DNA of 64,000 nt from Mycobacterium sp. D16R12. Lineage in GTDB: Bacteria; Actinomycetota; Actinomycetes; Mycobacteriales; Mycobacteriaceae. The stretch spans positions 124,001-188,000 of the forward strand of contig NZ_MAFC01000003.1 of the NCBI RefSeq assembly GCF_002013465.1. The letters are read 5' to 3'. How positions within the stretch are numbered: the first letter of the stretch is position 1; each line of letters begins with the position of its first letter. Below, piece by piece: positions 56,722-64,000 of this stretch. The position numbers and the translations under genes are program-made. The notes under the pieces are model-generated. The model searched no databases and was not told the DNA's origin. It was given only the letters and a program-made list of their open reading frames with translations.

Positions 56722-58418
56722 AACCGCTGGATACGCTTCATGCCAGTATCGTTCACGCGCTGCTCGCGAACGCTGAGCTCGGGGCGGATGCGCCCAGCAC
56801 CATAGTTGTCTCGGAAACCGAAGATGCCGAGACAATCACGCACGAGAAACTTGCCGAGGCATCGCTGCGAGCAGCGGCCATCATGGCCGAGTCTGGCGTC
56901 CGTCCGGGCGATCGTGTCATGATCTGCCTCCCGACGTCGCCGGCGTTCCTCACGGCATTCTTCGCGACGATGGCGCTCGGCGCGATCCCCGTCGCGGTGC
57001 CGCTGCCCGGCGGTTTCGGGGCGATCGACGTCTTCGCATCGAAGTTCCGCCGCCTCGTGGCATATCTCGAACCGAGGGCCATCATTGCCATCTCACTGGT
57101 CGCCGATGCGCTCAAGCCCGATGTATCCGGCGCCATAGCGGTGCATGACGGCGAGCTCCTTCACATACAGGCCTGCGACCCCGGGGCGCCCACGATGGCG
57201 CCGCGGCTACCTGCGGGGGACGATCTCGCGTTCATCCAGTGCACGTCCGGTTCAACGGGAAAACCCAAGGGCGTGATGATCACTCACGCAAACCTGGTCA
57301 ACAACTGCGAACAGATTCGTCGCAAATGCCAATGCGGAACTGACGATACATGGGTGGGATGGCTCCCCCTCAATCACGATATGGGTCTCATCGGGGGGAC
57401 GCTCACACCGTTGTATTCCCGTACCCGCGCCGTGCAGATTCCGCCTGCGCTATTCCTGCGCCGACCTGCCGAATGGCTTCTGAACGTGTCCCGCTATCAA
57501 GGAACAATCACCGCCGCACCAAATTTCGCGTACGGGTACGCCGCAGCGCGTATCAAGGACGAGGAACTTGACGGCGTCGATCTGTCTTCGTGGCGATTCA
57601 TGTTCTGCGGTGCTGAGCCCATTCAATTCGACACCGTGAGCCGTTTCGTCGAGCGTTTTCGGCACTGGGGTCTTCCCGAAAATTCGCTGATACCGTGCTA
57701 CGGGCTCGCTGAAGCGTCACTGGCAGTGACAGTTTCGCGACCCCAGTCGATTTCCTTCGATGTGGTGGACCGCCACGCCCTGGCCACCGCGCGAATAGCC
57801 AAAGACACCACACCAGAGGATCCGGCGGCGCTAACCGTCGTCGACTGCGGCACCGTGGTGGACGGCGCCGAAATTCGGATAGCGGACGAAGACGGCACCG
57901 TCCTCGGCGAGAACGCGCTCGGGCACATCCAGTTTCGCGGTCCAGCAACCACGGCCGGGTACTTTGGGCTACCCGAAGAGACCGCTAAATCGATGACCGC
58001 CGACGGCTGGTGGGACTCGGGCGACATCGGCTATCTGCGTGACGGCGGGCTGCGAGTCACCGGCCGCGCCAAGGACATCATCATCATCCGCGGAGCCAAC
58101 TATTTTCCCTCCAACTTCGAGCATGCCGCCGAGTCCGTAGCGGGCGTACGGGTCGGCGGCGTCGCCGCCGTTGGACACACCGCAGAGGGCGAGGATTCAG
58201 AATCGTTGCATCTCATCGTGGAGACCGAAGTCGATGCGTCGGTGAGGGACAGCCTACGGCGAGCGGTACGCTCCGCGGTCAGTGCGCGCACCGGTGTGCT
58301 ACCCGCGGCAATACATCTTGTGCCTAAGCGGAGCATCCCTAAGACGACCAGCGGGAAGGTTCAGCGGTCGAAGGCCAAACGGCTGTTCGTGGAGAGGGAG
58401 CAGGTGGCGCAGCAGTGA
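56718..58418 (+). CDS. FAAL-type fatty acyl-AMP ligase
   Basis: A 566-residue adenylate-forming enzyme. The ATP P-loop FIQCTSGSTGKPKGVMITHA is near residue 172. VGWLPLNHDMGLIGGTLTPL is the FAAL hallmark. Later come CYGLAEASLAVTV, WWDSGDIGYLRDGGLRVTGR, DIIIIRGANYFPSNFEHAAE, and the C-terminal PKTTSGKVQRSKAK with the adenylation lysine. FAALs make acyl-AMP and pass it to a carrier protein rather than CoA. The adjacent ACP is the natural acceptor. This would start the pathway from a free fatty acid. Confidence 0.9.
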   Translation: MKPLDTLHASIVHALLANAELGADAPSTIVVSETEDAETITHEKLAEASLRAAAIMAESGVRPGDRVMICLPTSPAFLTAFFATMALGAIPVAVPLPGGFGAIDVFASKFRRLVAYLEPRAIIAISLVADALKPDVSGAIAVHDGELLHIQACDPGAPTMAPRLPAGDDLAFIQCTSGSTGKPKGVMITHANLVNNCEQIRRKCQCGTDDTWVGWLPLNHDMGLIGGTLTPLYSRTRAVQIPPALFLRRPAEWLLNVSRYQGTITAAPNFAYGYAAARIKDEELDGVDLSSWRFMFCGAEPIQFDTVSRFVERFRHWGLPENSLIPCYGLAEASLAVTVSRPQSISFDVVDRHALATARIAKDTTPEDPAALTVVDCGTVVDGAEIRIADEDGTVLGENALGHIQFRGPATTAGYFGLPEETAKSMTADGWWDSGDIGYLRDGGLRVTGRAKDIIIIRGANYFPSNFEHAAESVAGVRVGGVAAVGHTAEGEDSESLHLIVETEVDASVRDSLRRAVRSAVSARTGVLPAAIHLVPKRSIPKTTSGKVQRSKAKRLFVEREQVAQQ

Positions 58419-59752
58419 CCCGTCAACTCGCCGGCCCCGCCTACCGAAACCCGCTGGGCGCCTTCTTGCCATACCGCAGGGACCCCCTCACGCTGTTCTA
58501 CGAGCAGGCAAACGCATACAGCGGCAGCGTTCGCTTACGCCTGGCGTACGAGCAGCTCTACCTGCTTGTCGATGAAGACCACATCCGCCAAGTGCTCATG
58601 ACAAACTTCGACAAGTACGCCAAGGGCATCAGCTACAACAGCCTCAACTACTTGCTCGGGCCAGGGTTGTTGACCAGTGACGGAAAGCTGTGGAAGACGC
58701 AGCGGGCTTTGATCAAACCCGCGTTCACACGCCGCCATGTCACCGATGAGATACCGATCATGGTGGATGCAGGCGAACGGATGTACAAACGGCTCGACCA
58801 CTTCGCCGCCAACGGAAGCACATTCGACCTGGTAACAGAGGTGCTCAACTTCGCGGCGGACGTCGTCTGCCGCGCCGTGATGGGCAGCGATGTCGAGGGC
58901 GTGCTACCGCAAATCGATCATGACGTCCGGGATGGAGTCGCCTGGGTGATGCGTCACATGTCCTCGGTTATCCAGTTGCCTCCGTCCATACCGACACCGA
59001 GCAACCGCCGGTTCCGGGCCCTGCGCGCGCGACTCAACAACGTGGTCGACGACGTCATCGCGGGTCACAAGAAGCTCGGTGATGACAACAGCTTGCTCGG
59101 AAGGCTGGTTAAGGCGCGCGACGACACAGGCCATGCGATGGACGATGAGCAACTGCGCCATGAGGTGCTGACATTCCTTCTTGCCGGGCATGAGACAACT
59201 GGCGGAGCGATCGCCTGGACGATGTACGAGCTATGCCGGAATCCAGCTGTGCTGCACGATGTCGTCGACGAAGTAGACAGCGTGCTTGGCGGCAGCCTCC
59301 CTGCCGCGGAATCGCTATCGGCGCTGGACCTTACAGGACGTGCGATCGACGAATCCATGCGGCTGCACCCGCCCGCGTGGGCATTCAGCCGCAGTGCACT
59401 GGAACCTGACACGTTCGACACGTTCGACATCGACAAAGGTGCCATCATCGTTATCAGCCCCTTTGTCAACCAGCGACTGCCTCAGTTCTGGCCTTCCCCT
59501 CTGCAATTCGATCCGGGCAGGTTCACCCCTGAGGCATCGAAGGGTCGGTCACCGTTCCACTACTTCCCGTTCGGCTGGGGGCCACACCTGTGCGTGGGCC
59601 AGCACCTAGCACTGACCGAGATACGGGTCGGTCTGGCAATGCTTTTGGCGCGCTACGAATTCGAGCTCGTCAATGGGATGCGTGTGCGCGAAAACCCGGA
59701 GATATCCAACCTGCCCGACCCCGTAATATGCAAGGTAAGGCAGCGCGCATGA
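58415..59752 (+). CDS. cytochrome P450
   Basis: A 445-residue P450, full length. The I-helix oxygen motif is FLLAGHETTGGAIAWTMYEL near residue 253; the K-helix ExxR is DESMRLHPPAWAF (Glu313-Arg316); the heme loop is FHYFPFGWGPHLCVGQHLAL with Cys393. The N-terminus lacks a membrane anchor and starts GPAYRNPLGAFLPYRRD, resembling fatty-acid-hydroxylating CYP102/CYP4-like enzymes. No ferredoxin is encoded nearby. The GTG start overlaps the ligase stop (GTGA). It probably oxidises the acyl chain. Confidence 0.93.
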   Translation: MTRQLAGPAYRNPLGAFLPYRRDPLTLFYEQANAYSGSVRLRLAYEQLYLLVDEDHIRQVLMTNFDKYAKGISYNSLNYLLGPGLLTSDGKLWKTQRALIKPAFTRRHVTDEIPIMVDAGERMYKRLDHFAANGSTFDLVTEVLNFAADVVCRAVMGSDVEGVLPQIDHDVRDGVAWVMRHMSSVIQLPPSIPTPSNRRFRALRARLNNVVDDVIAGHKKLGDDNSLLGRLVKARDDTGHAMDDEQLRHEVLTFLLAGHETTGGAIAWTMYELCRNPAVLHDVVDEVDSVLGGSLPAAESLSALDLTGRAIDESMRLHPPAWAFSRSALEPDTFDTFDIDKGAIIVISPFVNQRLPQFWPSPLQFDPGRFTPEASKGRSPFHYFPFGWGPHLCVGQHLALTEIRVGLAMLLARYEFELVNGMRVRENPEISNLPDPVICKVRQRA

Positions 59753-62328
59753 CGATGACGCTTGAGAATGTCGGCAACAAGGCAGCGAGCCTTATCTTGC
59801 TCGCCACGCAGGGGTACGCGGTGCCCGCGTTCACGGTGGTGACAACCGATCAGTGCGCGCGGATCCTGGAGCAAGCCCAGCTGCCCATCGGCGCGCACCT
59901 CGCAGAACTCAACACCGATTCGCACGACTCACTGCGCACCACGGCCAGTAACATCCGTGAGCTGATCAGCGGGCTGTCGATCCCCGGTGATATCACCGAC
60001 GAGATCGACACTCAAATAGCCGGTTTCGGGTCAGGAGCCCGGCTCGCGGTGCGCTCGTCTGTCGAAGGTGAAGACTCTGCCGCCGATTCTTTCGCCGGGC
60101 AGCTCGACACCTTCCTGGACGTGGCGCCGCACGACGTGGAATCAGCGATCCTCGGTGTATTGGCATCCGCATACTCGGAGCGGTCGCTGTTCTATCGCGC
60201 ACGGCGCGGGATCGACAACGTCACCGTGGACGCTGCCGTCATCGTGCAGGTTCTTGTCGATAGTGCAGCCGCAGGCGTCGTGTTCAGCTGCAATCCAACC
60301 AATGGTGACACCTGCGAGGCCGTAGTGTCTGCGGGATTCGGCCTCGGAGAGGGCGTCGTATCCGGCACCGCCGACTGTGACACATATTTCGTCGACACCC
60401 AGTCACACACGGTCAACACCCGTGTGGAACAGATCGAGAACGGACCCGTGCTCACCGACGAGCGTGTCGGGGAGCTCGTCACCGTAGCCGTCGACCTCGC
60501 CAGCACTCTCGGTGTCCCTCAGGATATCGAGTGGGCGATCGACAACGACGGCAAGTTGTGGCTACTGCAGGCGCGGCCGGTCACCGCCACCGGCATGCGG
60601 CAGACGATCTTCGACAATGTGAACGTCGCCGAGTCCTATCCCGGGCTGTCCACACCGCTGACCTTCTCGGTTGTCAGACTCGCGTACGAACAAGTCTTCC
60701 GGGCATGCCACCGGGACTTCGGGGCAAGCCGAGAGACCGTTCGTGACAATAGCGCGAGCCTTTACCCCTACCTGGTCGGCACAGCTCACGGCCGGATCTA
60801 CTACAACATCAGCAATTGGTACTCGCTGTTCCTTCAAATCCCGGGAATGGAGTTCGCAATCGAGGGTTGGGAGGCAGCCCTTGGCATCGAGAGCCGGTAC
60901 AAGCGGCCGGCCTTGCCGTTGCGTGGCCTCGCGCTGGCCAAGATGTGGCTCCTGCGCGTACGCGTTGTCTTGGTGATTCTCGCCGGCTGGCTACGGCTCA
61001 GAAGCCGACTTGCGTCGTTCTTCGGCCTGCTCAACGATTTCACCACAGATCTGGATCACCGCCTGGCTCAGGAGAACTCAGAGAATCAACGTGAACCGCA
61101 CGAGCTGCTAAGTTGGCTGGAACGCTGCATCAGCGAGCTCGTACCGGCCTATTCGGTACAGATATTCAACGACTTCCTGGCCCAACAACTGTTTCACATC
61201 ATTGGGCGGATCATCGAGAAGGCCGGGGTGACCAATCCCGAGGCCATTCGCAATGAGCTGTTCTGCGGCGAGGAGGGCGTACGCAGTGTCGACCCGGTGC
61301 GCTCCCTGCTCGAGCTCGCCAACCTGGCCCGCTCGGATGCCTCGCTGACCGAGCTGTTCACGAGCAATCTTGACGCACAGAGTGTCTGGGCAGAGTTGTC
61401 ACAGTTTCCGCAGTTCCGCTCCGCGTGCTTGCTGCATATCGCGGAGTACGGGGACCGTACAGTCAACGAACTCAAGCTGGAGACGGACCCGCTTAGCTGG
61501 CGCCCCGCCGATCTCGTGCCATCGTTGCGCAACTATATTCGTGGTGGCCAGAACATCGCCGACATGGAGTCACACGAACAGCAGATCCGCCACGACGCCG
61601 AGCAAGACATGCGTAAAGCATTGCGCGGCAAGCCCTTTCTACGCGTCGCTTACAACCTCGTCCTGAAGCACGCACGCGAGAACGTCAAGCAGCGGGAAAA
61701 CATGCGGTTGGGCCGCAGCCGTTGTTTCGGTCTGGTCAAGCGTGTGTTCCGCCAATACGGCGACCATCTGCACACGGCCCGCCTCATCGACAACCCGCGC
61801 GACGTCTTCTACCTGACCTATGAGGAGATCGCCGCGATAACCCGCGGCACCTTCGTCGACGGCGATCCGCACACTTTGGTCGCCGCACGCAAAGCCGACC
61901 ACGATCGCTGGCGTCGTGATGCGCCACCGTCACGCATCGTGACATCCGGCATGGCCGCCGCGCATGTCAGCGAGCATGAATACGACACCCTTGAAGACGC
62001 CCCGGTCTTGATTGGAATCGGTTGCTCTCCAGGCAATGTCGAAGCACCGGCGATGCTAGTCCAAGACCCGGGCGAAGCAGGCGATATCGACGGTCAGGTG
62101 CTTGTCGCATCAACCACCGATCCAGGCTGGGTGTTTCTCATGGTCGCCGCGGGTGGGCTAGTCACCGAAAAAGGCAGCCTGCTGTCACACACCGCCATCA
62201 TCGGCCGCGAGCTGGGCATCACGACGGTCGTCGGCGTCAGGGGTGCCACCCGCTTGTTGCATGACGGTGACGTTGTGGCCGTCAACGGCCGCGCCGGCAC
62301 CGTGACGATCCGCAGGAGAGCCACATGA
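59749..62328 (+). CDS. rifampin-phosphotransferase-like dikinase, copy 2
   Basis: An 859-residue second RPH/PEP-synthase-like protein. ATP-grasp: VGNKAASLILLATQGYAVPA, ARLAVRSSVEGEDSAADSFA, AAAGVVFSCNPTNGDTCEAV, QDIEWAIDNDGKLWLLQARP. The swivelling domain has GIGCSPGNVEAPAMLV and KGSLLSHTAIIGRELGITTV with phospho-His814. The middle domain diverges from copy 1 and has a basic hydrophobic stretch near residues 395-420 (LALAKMWLLRVRVVLVILAG) that could touch membrane or lipid. The ATG overlaps the P450 stop. Acceptor unknown; substrates of the two copies probably differ. Confidence 0.85.
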   Translation: MTMTLENVGNKAASLILLATQGYAVPAFTVVTTDQCARILEQAQLPIGAHLAELNTDSHDSLRTTASNIRELISGLSIPGDITDEIDTQIAGFGSGARLAVRSSVEGEDSAADSFAGQLDTFLDVAPHDVESAILGVLASAYSERSLFYRARRGIDNVTVDAAVIVQVLVDSAAAGVVFSCNPTNGDTCEAVVSAGFGLGEGVVSGTADCDTYFVDTQSHTVNTRVEQIENGPVLTDERVGELVTVAVDLASTLGVPQDIEWAIDNDGKLWLLQARPVTATGMRQTIFDNVNVAESYPGLSTPLTFSVVRLAYEQVFRACHRDFGASRETVRDNSASLYPYLVGTAHGRIYYNISNWYSLFLQIPGMEFAIEGWEAALGIESRYKRPALPLRGLALAKMWLLRVRVVLVILAGWLRLRSRLASFFGLLNDFTTDLDHRLAQENSENQREPHELLSWLERCISELVPAYSVQIFNDFLAQQLFHIIGRIIEKAGVTNPEAIRNELFCGEEGVRSVDPVRSLLELANLARSDASLTELFTSNLDAQSVWAELSQFPQFRSACLLHIAEYGDRTVNELKLETDPLSWRPADLVPSLRNYIRGGQNIADMESHEQQIRHDAEQDMRKALRGKPFLRVAYNLVLKHARENVKQRENMRLGRSRCFGLVKRVFRQYGDHLHTARLIDNPRDVFYLTYEEIAAITRGTFVDGDPHTLVAARKADHDRWRRDAPPSRIVTSGMAAAHVSEHEYDTLEDAPVLIGIGCSPGNVEAPAMLVQDPGEAGDIDGQVLVASTTDPGWVFLMVAAGGLVTEKGSLLSHTAIIGRELGITTVVGVRGATRLLHDGDVVAVNGRAGTVTIRRRAT

Positions 62329-63611
62329 ACAATGTCGGGCACGCCGAGAACTTCAGCCTTGAGCACTATATGAACCCCAAGGCGGTTACCTTTGAGGATC
62401 GCTTTGCCGACTTTCAGCACTACGTCAACCGCGCCCGCGGCAGCGGCTTCGTGCTACGAGAGATCGCGGGCCCCTCTGGACCGGTTGTACCCGTTCGCGA
62501 TCCGGCGACCGACACAACGTGCGATGTCATCATGCTGGGATCCAACAATTACCTGGGCATGGCGAACGAGCCTGAGATCGTCGAAGCCACCGTCGCAGCT
62601 CTCCGTCAATACGGGACGGGTTGTGGCGGACCGCCATTGCTCAACGGCACAACATCACTGCACCGCCAGCTGGAGGAAAAGTTGGCGCGGCTCAAGGGCT
62701 GTGAGTCCGCGCTGCTGTTCTCCTCTGGATATGCCGCCAATGTCGGGTGGTTGACCGGACTGATGAACAAGGGCGACATCCTGATCTACGACGAGCAGAA
62801 TCATGCGAGTCTCTACGACGGCGTCCAGCTCGGCCGAGTCCGATCGATGGCTTTTGACCACAATGACCTCGACCACCTGCGCCACCGCCTCATGCAGGTG
62901 CGCTGGCGTGATCCAGGCGCCAACATCGTCGTCGCCGTCGAGGGTGTCTACTCGATGGACGGCGATATTGCTCCGCTGCCGGAGATCAAGGCACTCTGCG
63001 AGAACTTTGGCGCCTGGCTTGCCGTCGATGACGCACACGGCACCGGCGTGCTAGGAGCGAATGGCCACGGGACTCACGAATATTTCGCCATGTCGTCCGG
63101 CGAGGTCGAGATCGCGATGGGCACATTCTCGAAGGTGTTCGCGACAACCGGCGGTTTCGTCGCCGGATCACAAGGGTTCGTCGATTCGCTGCGCTTCCTG
63201 GCCCGCTCATACATGTTCTCCGCTTCCCTGGCCCCGTCGGTGGTCGCATCGGTGATCGCGGGAATTGACTTCATTGAGACGCATCCCGAGCGCATCGCGA
63301 AACTCCATGACAATGTCGCCTACTTCGTCAATTCGCTACGACACATCGGATTTGCAATTGAGGCCCCCACCGCAATCGTCCCTATCGCATTGCCTGCCGA
63401 CGTCGAGGTGATCGAAGTGGTCGCCGCGCTGCACAGGGAGGGAGTATTCGTCAACGGTGTCGAATTCCCCGCGGTCCCGCGCGACAAACAGCGGATACGG
63501 GTCAGCATGATGGCCACGCTCACCCGTGCACAGCTAGACATCGCGGTCGAGAAGATCACTGCCGTCGCCCGCCGCTTCGGTTTTCATCCCGACCAGGTGG
63601 GCACATCATGA
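62325..63611 (+). CDS. alpha-oxoamine synthase (BioF/KBL/SPT-like)
   Basis: A 428-residue PLP enzyme of the alpha-oxoamine synthase family. It has VIMLGSNNYLGMANEPEIVE, YGTGCGGPPLLNGTTSLHRQ, ILIYDEQNHASLYDGVQLGR with the ring-stacking His, VDDAHGTGVLG, and MGTFSKVFATTGGFVAGSQG with Schiff-base Lys270. The family condenses an acyl thioester with an amino acid, losing CO2, to give an alpha-amino ketone. It is not BioF in context, since no biotin genes are near. An acyl-ACP from this operon is the likely partner. Overlaps both neighbours by ATGA. Confidence 0.9.
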   Translation: MNNVGHAENFSLEHYMNPKAVTFEDRFADFQHYVNRARGSGFVLREIAGPSGPVVPVRDPATDTTCDVIMLGSNNYLGMANEPEIVEATVAALRQYGTGCGGPPLLNGTTSLHRQLEEKLARLKGCESALLFSSGYAANVGWLTGLMNKGDILIYDEQNHASLYDGVQLGRVRSMAFDHNDLDHLRHRLMQVRWRDPGANIVVAVEGVYSMDGDIAPLPEIKALCENFGAWLAVDDAHGTGVLGANGHGTHEYFAMSSGEVEIAMGTFSKVFATTGGFVAGSQGFVDSLRFLARSYMFSASLAPSVVASVIAGIDFIETHPERIAKLHDNVAYFVNSLRHIGFAIEAPTAIVPIALPADVEVIEVVAALHREGVFVNGVEFPAVPRDKQRIRVSMMATLTRAQLDIAVEKITAVARRFGFHPDQVGTS

Positions 63612-64000
63612 TCGCTGCGGGCGGCACCGCAGACGAGCGGCTACTGGTCCTGGCCTCGCTCATTGCACCTACTGAGGCTGAACGCGCGGAAATCGCTTCA
63701 CTAGCAGGGGAAATCACCGACTGGGCCGGATTTCTGAATCTCGCGAAAGTCAATGCGACGATACCGCTGGTGCAGCGCAGGCTGGAACATGAGCAGCTTT
63801 TCGGAATGGTGCCCGTGGATGTCGCGAAGGGTTTCCTCGCGGTGTCCAGCACCATCGCCGAGACCAACGACCTGCGGCTCAGGGGCAGCCTGGAGCTACT
63901 GCACAGATTCGACGCAGCCGGCATCAGATGCGTTGTGCTCAAAGGCATGCTGTTCGCATCTGAGGTCTATCAGGATCCGCACTACAAACGGATGAACGAC
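63608..64000 (+). CDS. NTP_transf_5-type nucleotidyltransferase, truncated by window edge
   Basis: The first 131 residues of a gene that continues beyond the window. RCVVLKGMLFASEVYQDPHY followed by KRMND matches the start of the uncharacterised nucleotidyltransferase family PF14907 (LKG, then Y-x-DP, then R-x-x-x-D leading to the catalytic acidic pair). The acidic metal site would lie just past the edge, so activity cannot be judged. The ATG overlaps the preceding stop (ATGA), so it belongs to the same operon. Confidence 0.7.
   Translation, partial: MIAAGGTADERLLVLASLIAPTEAERAEIASLAGEITDWAGFLNLAKVNATIPLVQRRLEHEQLFGMVPVDVAKGFLAVSSTIAETNDLRLRGSLELLHRFDAAGIRCVVLKGMLFASEVYQDPHYKRMND

Noticed and set aside
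52549..62328. Housekeeping PEP synthase or pyruvate phosphate dikinase
   Set aside because: Both proteins lack the C-terminal PEP/pyruvate barrel and end with the His domain, the order of rifampin phosphotransferases.
62325..63611. BioF of biotin synthesis
   Set aside because: No bioA, bioD or bioB is present and the gene is coupled to unrelated biosynthetic genes; the family alone does not decide the substrate.

Overview
The window is high-GC actinobacterial DNA and almost certainly mycobacterial. The backbone follows, gene for gene, the order known from Mycobacterium tuberculosis Rv3028c to Rv3048c: fixB-fixA, the methylglucose-lipopolysaccharide (MGLP) genes Rv3030-Rv3032, Rv3034c, Rv3035, Rv3037c-Rv3041c, serB2, ctaD, fecB, adhC, Rv3046c and nrdF2. 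A three-domain carboxylic acid reductase, an MspA-type porin relative, many F420/SRPBCC/SDR genes and the insertions between backbone genes point to a rapid grower, most likely the Mycobacteroides (M. abscessus-chelonae) group. The species assignment is inference.

Layout. 0.3-5.1 kb: cupin and NmrA-like reductase, a large ATPase/LuxR regulator, and a membrane-anchored protein. 5.1-10.8 kb: electron-transfer flavoprotein genes, divergent from the MGLP methyltransferase / GH57 / GT4 operon. 10.9-14.4 kb: car, preceded by a dyad. 14.4-18.1 kb: an AT-richer accessory patch with a truncated propeller gene, a three-gene operon for secreted proteins headed by an MspA-like porin, and a divergent LysR regulator. 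18.1-28.1 kb: tandem paralogous metal-dependent hydrolases, an ArsR/AHSA1 pair, an F420-type reductase, then the Rv3034c-Rv3041c block. 28.2-31.1 kb: an EspR-like regulator, then a YczE-type membrane protein facing a MocR regulator. 31.1-36.2 kb: serB2, ctaD, fecB and small enzymes. 36.3-43.8 kb: SRPBCC proteins, TetR, an EamA exporter, a BacA-type ABC protein, adhC, an NtaA-type monooxygenase and a lipoprotein. 43.8-48.9 kb: Rv3046c, nrdF2 with a tandem NrdR-box candidate, an SDR, a menJ-like flavoprotein, a DUF1275 protein and a maleylpyruvate-isomerase-like protein.

From about 49.0 kb to the right edge the backbone is interrupted. A 20-bp perfect inverted repeat and a frameshifted gene remnant mark the junction. 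A tightly coupled operon of at least eleven genes then begins, with nearly every junction a 1-11 nt overlap, and it runs off the window. It encodes an acyl carrier protein; a fusion of a class III aminotransferase with a cyanobacterial-type acyl-ACP reductase; two rifampin-phosphotransferase-like (PEP-synthase-like) phosphotransferases; two thymidylate-kinase-like P-loop proteins; a second ACP; a FAAL-type acyl-AMP ligase; a cytochrome P450; an alpha-oxoamine synthase; and the start of an NTP_transf_5-type nucleotidyltransferase.

This operon is the candidate undescribed system. The domain set suggests that a fatty acid is activated and held on ACP, then either reduced and transaminated to an amine or condensed with an amino acid to an aminoketone, then oxidised and phosphorylated. 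I do not recognise the combination, and the product is inference. No rRNA, complete tRNA, CRISPR array or intact insertion sequence was seen.
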